In this document: piece by piece, positions 1 through 7,040 of the stretch
Numbering within the stretch: the first letter of the stretch is position 1
Layout: the number at the start of each line of letters is the position of its first letter
Assembly (NCBI GenBank): GCA_024401565.1
Contig: JAKSKU010000001.1
Span: forward strand, 1 to 64,000
Reading direction: 5' to 3'
Source: Paludibacteraceae bacterium
GTDB taxonomy: Bacteria > Bacteroidota > Bacteroidia > Bacteroidales > Paludibacteraceae
DNA length: 64,000 nucleotides
Notes under the pieces: generated by a model
Seen by the model: the letters and a program-made list of their open reading frames with translations, nothing else
Database searches by the model: none
What the model was told of the DNA's origin: nothing
Made by a program: the position numbers and the translations under genes

Positions 1-137
1 TTTGTGTCAGACGTCCATTTGATGATATTGGAAGCAATGGATGTTGTGTCAGACGTCCATTTGATGATATTGGAAACAATGGATTTTGTGTCAGACGTCC
101 ATTTGATGATATTGGAAGCAATGGATGTTGTGTCAGA
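1..137. repeat. 42-bp tandem repeat, about 3.3 copies, cut by window edge
   Basis: The phrase TTGTGTCAGACG recurs with its first base at 2, 44, 86 and 128, an exact 42-bp period; units differ by a few bases. Since 42 is divisible by three, two plus-strand frames stay open through the array, one to a stop at 169-171 and one to 189-191, so it could be the tail of a protein with 14-residue repeats that starts outside the window. Other frames are also partly open, so this is not proof of coding. The last unit runs directly into the hairpin element at 136-158. Confidence 0.9.
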
Positions 138-158
138 CGCACGTCCGTGCGTCTCTAC
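136..158 (-). repeat. REP-like hairpin, GACGCAC type, CTAC head
   Basis: Arms GACGCAC (136-142) and GTGCGTC (147-153) enclose a 4-base loop and are followed by TCTAC, which reads GTAGA on the minus strand. The same sequence recurs near 34184-34205, 41709-41731 and, with two changes, 53458-53480. A GTAG tetranucleotide next to a short hairpin is the known layout of REP elements mobilised by RAYT transposases; calling these REPs is inference because no RAYT gene is present here. Confidence 0.7.
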
Positions 159-203
159 GAGATTCAGATGAATTTAAATTTGATAACTTAAATACTAGAC
201 TTG

Positions 204-2237
204 ATGAAAAACATTTTACTTACTGCTGCGTCTCTTATGGCGTCGGCATCTATTTTGGCTGACAATCCGATCTTCCAGACGGATTTCACTGCCGACCCTG
301 CACCAGTGGTGATCGGTGACACTGTCTTTGTGTTCACTTCCCATGATGAAGATGGTGTGGATTACTTCACAATGAACCAGTGGAGAGTGTTCTCTTCTGT
401 CGACATGGTCAACTGGACTGACCGTGGTGTGCCGATGAAGAATAACGGTTTTGCGTGGGCAGACAAGGATGCTGCCTGGGCCTCACAGATGATTGAGCGA
501 GACGGCAAGTATTACTTCTACGTTACTACTACATATAAAGGTCCGCGTGCTATCGGTGTGGCTGTGGCTGATCACCCTGCCGGACCATATAAAGATGCTA
601 TCGGCAAACCACTTGTCGGGCCAAACTGGGATTATATAGATCCTACTGTGTTCATCGACAATGGTCAGGCTTACTTGTTCTGGGGTAATCCAAAACTTTA
701 TTGGTGCAAACTCAACAAGGATATGGTTTCTGTGGATGGTCAGGTGCATCAGACAAACCTTACTTCGGAATCTAATTATAAGTATACAGAAGGTCCGTGG
801 ATCCACAAGCATAATAATCTTTATTATATGATCTACGCTTCTCATGGTGTGCCAGAAAAAATCTCATACTCTACAAGCAACAGCATCGAAGGTCCGTGGA
901 CATCTCGTGGAATCATTCAGGAGGGTGGAAACAAGAATGAGGTTAATAATTTCGCCTTCACAATCCACTCCGGTGTGATTGATTTCAAAGGTCATGCCTA
1001 CTATTTCTACCACAACCAGAATCTGCGTGGTGAGGAGGGCTACACTGGTGGCTTCACTCGTTCATGTTGCGTGGAGGAGTTTAATTATGGTTCCGACGGT
1101 TCAATCCCATTCATCCCTGCCACAAATCTTGGTGTGAAGAACGCAATCAAGAATCTTGATCCATATTCAAGAGTGGAGGCTGAGACAAAGGCTTCGTCTC
1201 ATGGATTGCGTATGGACTACAACGACAGAAACAACATCTTCGTGAAGGGAATCGACAAAGGTGATTTTATTAAGGTCCGTTCCGTCGACTTCGGTGAAGA
1301 GGGAGCGTTCAAGTTTGTGGCATCCGTTCGTTGTGCTTCAGGAAAGGGTGGCACATTGGAGGTTCGTTTGGATAAAAAAGACGGTCAAATCGTCTCTTCG
1401 GTCAATGTGACCCCTACAAACAATGCTTGGACGGAGGTAGAGGCAGAGGTGATGAACGTCGCTGGACTTCATGATATCTTCTTCACATTCTCTGGTTCCA
1501 ACACAGATATGTTTGACTTCGACTACTGGTATTTTGTAGACCAGTCTCACAATATTCCTCAGACTCCATACAATGGTGAGGCTGCTGAGATCCCTGGCAA
1601 GATTCAGGCAGAAGAGTATGACCTTGGCGGTTCAGGCAAAGCATACTATGATATGGACGGACAAAACCGTGGAGAAGAATTCCGTAAAGATGGTGTCGAC
1701 GTGTATAAAACCGATGAAATCGACGGTTATGCTGTAGGTTACGCACAAAAAGGAGAATGGCTTGAGTATACAGTCAACATCAAGGTGGCTGACGAATATA
1801 AGATACGCACTCGCTTGTCTACTGGCAATGATAAGGCTGGCATCAAACTATATCTCGACGGTGAAGAGATCACAGACATGATCCAAACCGCAGACAACGG
1901 GGGTGAATGGGAATCGTATATGATTGCTGAGACAAAGACGACAAAAGTATTGCCAGAAGGTGAGCATATTTTGAAGCTACAGATTGAAGGAGACTGGATC
2001 AACATCGACTGGATCGAATTCCTTGACAAATACACAGACGTCTCAGAAATCGTGAGCACACCAATCCTTAACGGAGATTATAATGTTTATAATGTCGACG
2101 GAAAGAGTGTCGGCACAATCAACGTGAACAATTCCGTCGCACCAAAGGATATCTTGAAAGCCAAAGGTTTTGAAAAAGGCGTATATATTTTGAAATCTGC
2201 CGATGAAAAGGCAGGAATTTCTATAATTGTAGATTAA
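204..2237 (+). CDS. secreted glycoside hydrolase family 43 with two CBM6-like modules
   Basis: Predicted to cleave arabinose- or xylose-containing plant polysaccharides outside the cytoplasm. The frame opens at TTG 201, but ATG 204 starts a normal signal peptide (MKNILLTAASLMASASILA), so I chose 204. The five-bladed GH43 domain fills about residues 25-310. The catalytic triad is visible: Asp in TADPAP (about residue 31), Asp in YIDPT (about 146) and Glu in YTEGPW (about 196). Two beta-sandwich modules of CBM6 type follow, at about 325-450 and 468-620, the second with AEEYDLGG and INIDWIEF. The tail (YNVYNVDGKSVG ... GVYILKS) resembles the end of type IX secretion sorting domains. The next gene has a matching CBM6 and tail, so the pair probably acts on one substrate. 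Exact specificity cannot be read from sequence. Confidence 0.9.
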   Translation: MKNILLTAASLMASASILADNPIFQTDFTADPAPVVIGDTVFVFTSHDEDGVDYFTMNQWRVFSSVDMVNWTDRGVPMKNNGFAWADKDAAWASQMIERDGKYYFYVTTTYKGPRAIGVAVADHPAGPYKDAIGKPLVGPNWDYIDPTVFIDNGQAYLFWGNPKLYWCKLNKDMVSVDGQVHQTNLTSESNYKYTEGPWIHKHNNLYYMIYASHGVPEKISYSTSNSIEGPWTSRGIIQEGGNKNEVNNFAFTIHSGVIDFKGHAYYFYHNQNLRGEEGYTGGFTRSCCVEEFNYGSDGSIPFIPATNLGVKNAIKNLDPYSRVEAETKASSHGLRMDYNDRNNIFVKGIDKGDFIKVRSVDFGEEGAFKFVASVRCASGKGGTLEVRLDKKDGQIVSSVNVTPTNNAWTEVEAEVMNVAGLHDIFFTFSGSNTDMFDFDYWYFVDQSHNIPQTPYNGEAAEIPGKIQAEEYDLGGSGKAYYDMDGQNRGEEFRKDGVDVYKTDEIDGYAVGYAQKGEWLEYTVNIKVADEYKIRTRLSTGNDKAGIKLYLDGEEITDMIQTADNGGEWESYMIAETKTTKVLPEGEHILKLQIEGDWINIDWIEFLDKYTDVSEIVSTPILNGDYNVYNVDGKSVGTINVNNSVAPKDILKAKGFEKGVYILKSADEKAGISIIVD

Positions 2238-2246
2238 TTCAAAAGC

Positions 2247-2318
2247 GTAGGGGCGGGTTTCAAACCCGCCCGATACCAAATGATATAATAAGCGGGCAGG
2301 TTTGAAACCTGCCCCTAC
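2247..2318. repeat. inverted pair of REP-like hairpins (BIME-like)
   Basis: The left element has GTAG at 2247-2250 followed by arms GGGCGGGTTT (2251-2260) and AAACCCGCCC (2262-2271). The right element is inverted, with arms GGGCAGGTTT (2294-2303) and AAACCTGCCC (2305-2314) followed by CTAC (2315-2318). The arms differ by a compensated G to A / C to T change, so pairing is conserved. The pair fills the space between the GH43 and beta-helix genes and may also act as a transcript-stabilising or terminating structure. Confidence 0.8.
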
Positions 2319-2343
2319 ATGAAAAACCAAATCAGTAAAAAAA

Positions 2344-4887
2344 ATGAAAGTAAGATATAATTACATATTCACAGCATTAATGGCTTGCTTCGTTAGCAAT
2401 GCCAACGCAATCGATTTCCACGTCTCTCCAAGCGGTAACGATGCTTCTGAGGGTACGATGGCTGCTCCATTCAAGACGTTGGAGCAGGCTCAGCGTGCAG
2501 TGCGTGGAGTCAATAAATCAATGTCGGAAGATATCAATGTCTATCTTCATGAAGGCACATATCAGCTTACCAGCACTTTGCGTCTTTCCAATGCCGACGG
2601 TGGAACTAACGGTCATTATGTCCGCTACAAAGCTGCTCCCGGAGAGACTCCATTGGTGACGGGAGGTGTGCCAGTGAACGGATGGGAACTTTACGACGCG
2701 GATAAGAATATCTGGTGTGTCAAAGGAGTGGAGAATAGATTCCGTCAGCTATATGTCAACGGTAAGAAAGCCATTCGAGCACGTCATCCTAATATCAAGG
2801 CTAATGGCGACCACTATTTCAACCGTCTTGCCAAAGTTGACACTTTCGGCAGGGCTTTCGACGTCTACACTGACCAGATCAAGAAACTTGAGAATATCAA
2901 GAAATCGGAGATCCATGTGATGGTGGCGTGGGCAGACCAGGTGCTTAGAATCGAGGATGTGAAGTATAACGGCAACACTTGCAAGATCATTCCACAGGAT
3001 CCTGAGCGCACTCGTCTTTTCCGTCGTGCCTACCCAATGCTAGGAACGGCCTTCATGAGTAATCCTCCAAAACAGCAGTGCTACTATCTTGAAAACGACA
3101 TGTCGCTTTTGGATATGGCTGGAGAGTGGTATCTCGACGAGGATAAAAACACCCTTTATTATATGCCTCGTGAGGGTGAGGATATGACGACAGCTAATGT
3201 CGTGGCTCCTAATCTTGAGACTTTGATCCAAGTCGCTGGAGAAAGCACAAAGAACAAAGTGCAGAATATCTCATTCAGTGGCATTGTCTTTGCTCATACA
3301 AATTTCTTGCGTCCGAGCAGAGAAGGTTTACTTAATCTCCAAGCCGGACAGTATGCAGTAAAAGTGGAGGATAGAGGCTATTTGAAATCTAATGAGTTTA
3401 TGCTTTGGCATCCAAACGCTGGTGTGGAGGTGACAAACGCAAGCCGTGTCACTTTTGAAGATAATATCTTCACTCAGATGGCTGCGACTGGCCTTGATTT
3501 CACCTCTGGAACTAACGACACTCGTATTGAGGGCAACGTCTTCACAGAGATTGGAGGATCAAGTATCTCAATCGGCAAGTTTGCTCCGGATTCATTGACT
3601 GAGATTCACAAAGGATATAATCCATCAGATAAAGATGAGATTTGTACTCGCGACACTGTGAAGAACAACTACGTCTACAATACAACTAATGAGATTCAGG
3701 GCGGAGTGCCTATCCTTGGAGGCTATCCGAGATATATAGTGATTGAGCACAACGAAGTGTCGTATGCTAATTACACAGGAATATCCGTAGGTTTCGGTTG
3801 GACAAAGAACCAGACTGCGATGGATGGCAACAAGATCAACTATAATGAGATCCACCATATCGCAAGATTGCTTTGCGACGGTGCTGCCATCTATACCCTA
3901 TCCAATCAAGGCAAGAACGGCCAGATCATGTACAACTATAGCCACGACATCAATGGATCAAACTGGGCTGACTACTGGACCTGCCCAATCTACCAGGATG
4001 AGGGAACAAGTGGATTCGAGATCGCTTATAACGTGGCTGTGAATGCTCCGAAGGGAACAGCCTGCAACCAGTGTGGCACTAATTATGCCCACGACAATGA
4101 CGGAAGCGACAAGAACGTCATCAATAATGCCGGTATTGAGGCTAAATATAAAGGCATAAAGAATAAGGAAATTCCGTTGCCAAACTTTGCCGAGACCATT
4201 CCTCAGGAGCCATACGAGTCGGCATTCATCATTCCTGGCAAGATAGAGATGGAAGATTATGATTTAGGCGGACAGGGTATCGCCTACTATGATAAGGATG
4301 TGGAGAACCAAGGTGCACAGTACCGTAATGACGGAGTTGATATTGTCACAGTCGACTCAATCAGTGATACTAAAGGTTATGCTATCGGCTACACTCAAGA
4401 AGGCGAGTGGACCGAGTATACAATCAACGTAGAGAAATCGGCAGAGTATTTCTATAAAGCTCACGTCGCCAGTGGATTGGATTTCTCAAGTTTCATAATG
4501 ACGGTAGACGGGACTCAGATTGCAGACACCGTCAAGATACCACAGACTGATAGTTGGAACACTTACACTACAGTGAGTGGCAAGACATCGGAGATTACGT
4601 CTGGCGAGCATATTCTGCGAATCAGAATCAGCGGAGCATACGCCAATATCGACTGGATTGCCTTTGCTGAGACTAAGGATGAACTTGATGAGTTGACTGA
4701 CAATATAATTGTTGTCGCAGAACCAACAGAAGCCACTGTGATGGATATGACAGGCAAACCTTTAATGAAAATAGACGCGATCAACAGTGTCGAGGCAACG
4801 CAAAAGATACAAGCGATGGGATTACAGACAGGAGTATACGTGATCAAATTTATCAGCGGCAGAACGCAGTTGATAATCATAAAGTAG
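2344..4887 (+). CDS. secreted right-handed parallel beta-helix protein with CBM6-like module (GH141-like)
   Basis: The 847-residue product has a signal peptide (residues 1-22, cleavage after ANA). A pectin-lyase-type parallel beta-helix follows. The opening FHVSPSGNDASEGT, then APFKTLEQAQRAVR and LHEGTYQLTSTL, is typical of beta-helix carbohydrate-active enzymes; the layout reminds me of GH141 (fucosidase/xylanase), but I cannot confirm that family. Repeated N-rich turns (NNYVYNTTNEI, YNEIHHIARLLCDGAAIY) support the helix up to about residue 600. A CBM6-like module at about 628-778 (MEDYDLGGQGIAYYDKD, ANIDWIAF) is clearly related to the second CBM6 of the preceding GH43. The C-terminus (VMDMTGKPLMKI ... 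TGVYVIKF) is again sorting-domain-like. It is co-oriented with the GH43 gene 106 bp upstream; together they look like part of a polysaccharide-utilisation locus, though no SusC/SusD genes are in the window. Confidence 0.82.
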   Translation: MKVRYNYIFTALMACFVSNANAIDFHVSPSGNDASEGTMAAPFKTLEQAQRAVRGVNKSMSEDINVYLHEGTYQLTSTLRLSNADGGTNGHYVRYKAAPGETPLVTGGVPVNGWELYDADKNIWCVKGVENRFRQLYVNGKKAIRARHPNIKANGDHYFNRLAKVDTFGRAFDVYTDQIKKLENIKKSEIHVMVAWADQVLRIEDVKYNGNTCKIIPQDPERTRLFRRAYPMLGTAFMSNPPKQQCYYLENDMSLLDMAGEWYLDEDKNTLYYMPREGEDMTTANVVAPNLETLIQVAGESTKNKVQNISFSGIVFAHTNFLRPSREGLLNLQAGQYAVKVEDRGYLKSNEFMLWHPNAGVEVTNASRVTFEDNIFTQMAATGLDFTSGTNDTRIEGNVFTEIGGSSISIGKFAPDSLTEIHKGYNPSDKDEICTRDTVKNNYVYNTTNEIQGGVPILGGYPRYIVIEHNEVSYANYTGISVGFGWTKNQTAMDGNKINYNEIHHIARLLCDGAAIYTLSNQGKNGQIMYNYSHDINGSNWADYWTCPIYQDEGTSGFEIAYNVAVNAPKGTACNQCGTNYAHDNDGSDKNVINNAGIEAKYKGIKNKEIPLPNFAETIPQEPYESAFIIPGKIEMEDYDLGGQGIAYYDKDVENQGAQYRNDGVDIVTVDSISDTKGYAIGYTQEGEWTEYTINVEKSAEYFYKAHVASGLDFSSFIMTVDGTQIADTVKIPQTDSWNTYTTVSGKTSEITSGEHILRIRISGAYANIDWIAFAETKDELDELTDNIIVVAEPTEATVMDMTGKPLMKIDAINSVEATQKIQAMGLQTGVYVIKFISGRTQLIIIK

Positions 4888-4917
4888 ACTGGAAACGCAC
4901 CCTTACATTCAAAAAAT

Positions 4918-4944
4918 GCCGTGGCGAAAAAAATTCGCCACGGC
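4918..4944 (-). terminator. hairpin terminator ending the 223-bp element, copy 1
   Basis: Arms GCCGTGGCGAA (4918-4928) and TTCGCCACGGC (4934-4944) pair perfectly. Read on the minus strand the stem is followed by a T run (A run at 4911-4916), so it best terminates minus-strand transcripts coming from the gene at 5195-6157 through the 223-bp element. It may also serve the plus-strand gene ending at 4887. Confidence 0.75.
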
Positions 4945-4951
4945 ATTTATA

Positions 4952-5174
4952 GTATACCGACAGTATTTTGCTTCGCAAAAAACAATCGGTTAGGATAACC
5001 TGCGGTTATGTGTTCCCCTCAGGAACATTGATAGCATTATGAGGCAAAGATCTGATCCCGATGGTATAATGAGACAAATATCAGTTCCCGAAGGGAACAC
5101 ATTGACTTTGTCAATCGTAACCGATTGTCTGGCTGCTCGCTGCTAGACTGTCGGAGCGGAAGGTATATCGCCAC
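4952..5174 (-). repeat. 223-bp structured element, copy 1 (candidate 3'UTR RNA or MITE-like element)
   Basis: This segment matches 6273-6495 at 222 of 223 positions (C at 4983, T at 6304). It contains five hairpins with perfect 6-bp arms: 4966-4980, 4995-5009, 5011-5027, 5084-5098 and 5101-5115, four of them with 3-base loops. Longer dyads overlie these: TATACC (4953-4958) with GGTATA (5162-5167), CCGACAG (4957-4963) with CTGTCGG (5148-5154), and CAATCGGTTA (4983-4992) with TAACCGATTG (5118-5127). It starts about 20 bp after the stop of the minus-strand gene at 5195 and ends at a terminator hairpin. No long ORF runs through it. Bases 5175-5184 repeat the ATACCGACAG end, like a stub of a further copy. 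Confidence 0.9.
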
Positions 5175-5194
5175 ATACCGACAGTTTTTCGCTC

Positions 5195-6157
5195 CTACTC
5201 CTTCAACCACGTTCTATACTTGATCCACACATGTAGCCAAATACGAGCGATGGAATCAATCGCGTCGGAGAAGATCATCTTATTATAAGTATCAAAATTC
5301 TTACCCCATTCTGTCTGTTCTGTGAACTCAGCAAAATTCTGGTTTGTGGAGAAACTCTCTGGCACCAAGAAACGGGAGAAAAGATAAGAATATTGCGACA
5401 CTCCACTCATGTAATCCCAAGTGCTGGTGTTGTTAGAGCCCCACCCGTGCACATACGGACGAGACTGAATCTCTTTCTCCACCTCTTCCAATAGAGTCGA
5501 GACCTTCAACGGCAATGGATAGCCGTCGGGATCATAAAAGAAACGATTATTATCGACGTCGATCTTATACGACTTTTTGATCTGGTCCTCCCATTTCTTC
5601 TCTATGATGCCATGCATACCCTTCTCGTCGCTAAACGGACGATTGTCGCAATGGAAAGGCATGTGACAGTCGGCGACGTAATGGCTAAGGATAAAGAAAC
5701 GCATAGCGATATGGTTGTTGGTAGTAGTGATTGGGCATCCACGCTCCTCCTTCTGAAGCATCTTGAAATTGTCGACGATACTGTGAGCTATCGACTCACA
5801 ACGGTCGGCACAATTTCCCTTCACGATAGAATACGGCTTTTTATAGAGAGGCGACGTCTTCTTCATCATCGCACTGATGGAATGAGTGGCAGGCATATTA
5901 CGGAACTCCGTATAATTGCCATTAGGCTCATACTTCACAATATGGCTCGTGCTCATATCCTTGAACACCTCGTCGGGATACCAAGCCCCTTCAATCACAA
6001 AATCACGGTAGTTTCTAAACCATTTCCACAAAGTCTTAGCGTGCTGACGTACATCGTCCGACACACCTTTGACAACAGTTTCATCTTCCGTGGTAGCAAT
6101 AACCTCCAATCTCTTCATAGCCATAAAGGCCAACCACGCATGCGAGTATTTCTTCAT
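5195..6157 (-). CDS. S1/P1 nuclease / zinc-dependent phospholipase C-like protein
   Basis: The 320-residue helical protein has the histidine and aspartate pattern of the superfamily that includes P1 nuclease and bacterial phospholipase C: an N-terminal His (residue 6, YSHAWLAF), SHYVADCHMPFH (His159, Asp163, His165, His169) and HGIIEKKWED (His182). In known members such residues bind three zinc ions and the enzyme cleaves phosphodiester bonds. There is no signal peptide, which is unusual because most relatives are secreted, so substrate and location are uncertain. The gene has its own predicted promoter at 6188-6219 and lies between the two copies of the 223-bp element. Start ATG 6157 is the only sensible one. 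The family assignment is by motif only and activity has not been shown. Confidence 0.65.
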   Translation of the reverse strand: MKKYSHAWLAFMAMKRLEVIATTEDETVVKGVSDDVRQHAKTLWKWFRNYRDFVIEGAWYPDEVFKDMSTSHIVKYEPNGNYTEFRNMPATHSISAMMKKTSPLYKKPYSIVKGNCADRCESIAHSIVDNFKMLQKEERGCPITTTNNHIAMRFFILSHYVADCHMPFHCDNRPFSDEKGMHGIIEKKWEDQIKKSYKIDVDNNRFFYDPDGYPLPLKVSTLLEEVEKEIQSRPYVHGWGSNNTSTWDYMSGVSQYSYLFSRFLVPESFSTNQNFAEFTEQTEWGKNFDTYNKMIFSDAIDSIARIWLHVWIKYRTWLKE

Positions 6158-6187
6158 ATCTATCCTAAATTATTAAATCAATTAACA

Positions 6188-6219
6188 CAAAGATAGCAGA
6201 AATTTGAATTGCAATCAAA
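6188..6219 (-). promoter_or_regulatory. Bacteroidota-type promoter for the 5195-6157 gene
   Basis: On the minus strand TTTG (6219-6216) is followed after 20 bp by TATCTTTG (6195-6188), a full match to the Bacteroides -33/-7 consensus. It lies about 30 bp upstream of the start codon and just beyond the terminator hairpin of the preceding transcript. Confidence 0.75.
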
Positions 6220-6233
6220 ACAATAGCGGATAT

Positions 6234-6265
6234 AAAAAAAGCCGTGGCGAAGAAATCGTCACGGC
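6234..6265 (-). terminator. hairpin terminator ending the 223-bp element, copy 2
   Basis: Arms GCCGTGGCGA (6241-6250) and TCGTCACGGC (6256-6265), with one G-T wobble, are followed on the minus strand by a run of seven T (A run 6234-6240). This is homologous to the hairpin at 4918-4944 and ends the transcript of the DUF3467 gene. Confidence 0.78.
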
Positions 6266-6272
6266 TTTTATG

Positions 6273-6495
6273 GTATACCGACAGTATTTTGCTTCGCAAA
6301 AAATAATCGGTTAGGATAACCTGCGGTTATGTGTTCCCCTCAGGAACATTGATAGCATTATGAGGCAAAGATCTGATCCCGATGGTATAATGAGACAAAT
6401 ATCAGTTCCCGAAGGGAACACATTGACTTTGTCAATCGTAACCGATTGTCTGGCTGCTCGCTGCTAGACTGTCGGAGCGGAAGGTATATCGCCAC
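6273..6495 (-). repeat. 223-bp structured element, copy 2
   Basis: One base differs from the copy at 4952-5174 (T at 6304). That change lies in the arm TAATCGGTTA and would turn a C-G pair into a U-G wobble on one strand's RNA, so the stem is kept. It sits 40 bp downstream of the stop of the DUF3467 gene and ends at the terminator hairpin 6241-6265, the same arrangement as copy 1. Together the copies form a direct repeat spanning the nuclease-like gene, and recombination between them would delete it. Confidence 0.9.
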
Positions 6496-6506
6496 GACAT
6501 TTTTTT

Positions 6507-6535
6507 GCATTCCGCATTCCTAATTCAGCATTTCA
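6507..6535 (-). repeat. post-stop micro-repeat tract
   Basis: On the minus strand directly after the DUF3467 stop the words AATGC and GAATGCGGAATGC repeat with 7-8 bp spacing. Similar tracts follow the stops of the genes ending at 34084, 41772 and 62071. They resemble short tandemly repeated repetitive sequences of other bacteria; no function is known. Confidence 0.55.
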
Positions 6536-6895
6536 TCACGCCTCTCCCGTACCATTAAATCCCATGAACGACGGTGGTACAGAACCGTTGTCGCTACCAT
6601 TACCATTTCCACGAACGACGGGACGGTCATTGATTTCACCGAATGTCTGCTCATATTTAGCCACGTTGTCAGCCAAAGCACGAAGGAGACGTTTAGCCTG
6701 AATCGGAGACATGATCACACGGCTCTTTATTTTGGCTTTCTGCTGCCCAGGTATAGTCTTGGCAAAGTCGAGCAAGAATTCTGTCTGAGAATGGCCTACA
6801 AGGGCAAAATTGGCGTATGTGCCTTCCGCGATATCCTCTGTGATTTCCACTGGGAAACCACGACGCTGGTCTTTATCGTTGTTATCGTTATCCAT
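6536..6895 (-). CDS. DUF3467 domain protein
   Basis: The 119-residue protein carries the DUF3467 signature: EGTYANFALVGHSQTEFLLD, then KAKIKSRVIMSPIQAKRLL and ALADNVAKYE, filling residues 25-95. The C-terminus is a short Gly/Asn-rich tail. Family members are small cytosolic proteins found across Bacteroidota, and no biochemical role is established. The gene stands between rpoC (separated by the rpoC terminator) and the 223-bp element. A likely -7 box, TATTTTTG on the minus strand (6927-6920), lies 25 bp upstream of the start, so it is probably its own transcription unit. Confidence 0.85.
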   Translation of the reverse strand: MDNDNNDKDQRRGFPVEITEDIAEGTYANFALVGHSQTEFLLDFAKTIPGQQKAKIKSRVIMSPIQAKRLLRALADNVAKYEQTFGEINDRPVVRGNGNGSDNGSVPPSFMGFNGTGEA

Positions 6896-6980
6896 ATTCT
6901 TAAATTATTTGATTTTTAGCAAAAATACGATTTCCATTTTAGAAATCATAAAGATGATGAAAATTAATGGTGTCCAATAA

Positions 6981-7014
6981 AAAAGCAGACCACAATTTCT
7001 TGTGATCTGCTTTT
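6981..7014 (-). terminator. rpoC operon terminator
   Basis: Arms 6981-6995 and 7000-7014 (core AGCAGACCACAA / TTGTGATCTGCT, one wobble) are flanked by A and T runs, giving a rho-independent terminator 27 bp after the rpoC stop on the minus strand. Confidence 0.88.
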
Positions 7015-7040
7015 TATATAGTTTAATTAGAGAAATCTAA

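Noticed and set aside
4952..5174. The 223-bp repeat as an insertion sequence
   Set aside because: It has no transposase ORF and no visible target-site duplication, so at most it could be a non-autonomous element.
5612..6196. 194-codon plus-strand frame
   Set aside because: Antisense shadow of the nuclease-like gene; it runs through that gene's promoter.
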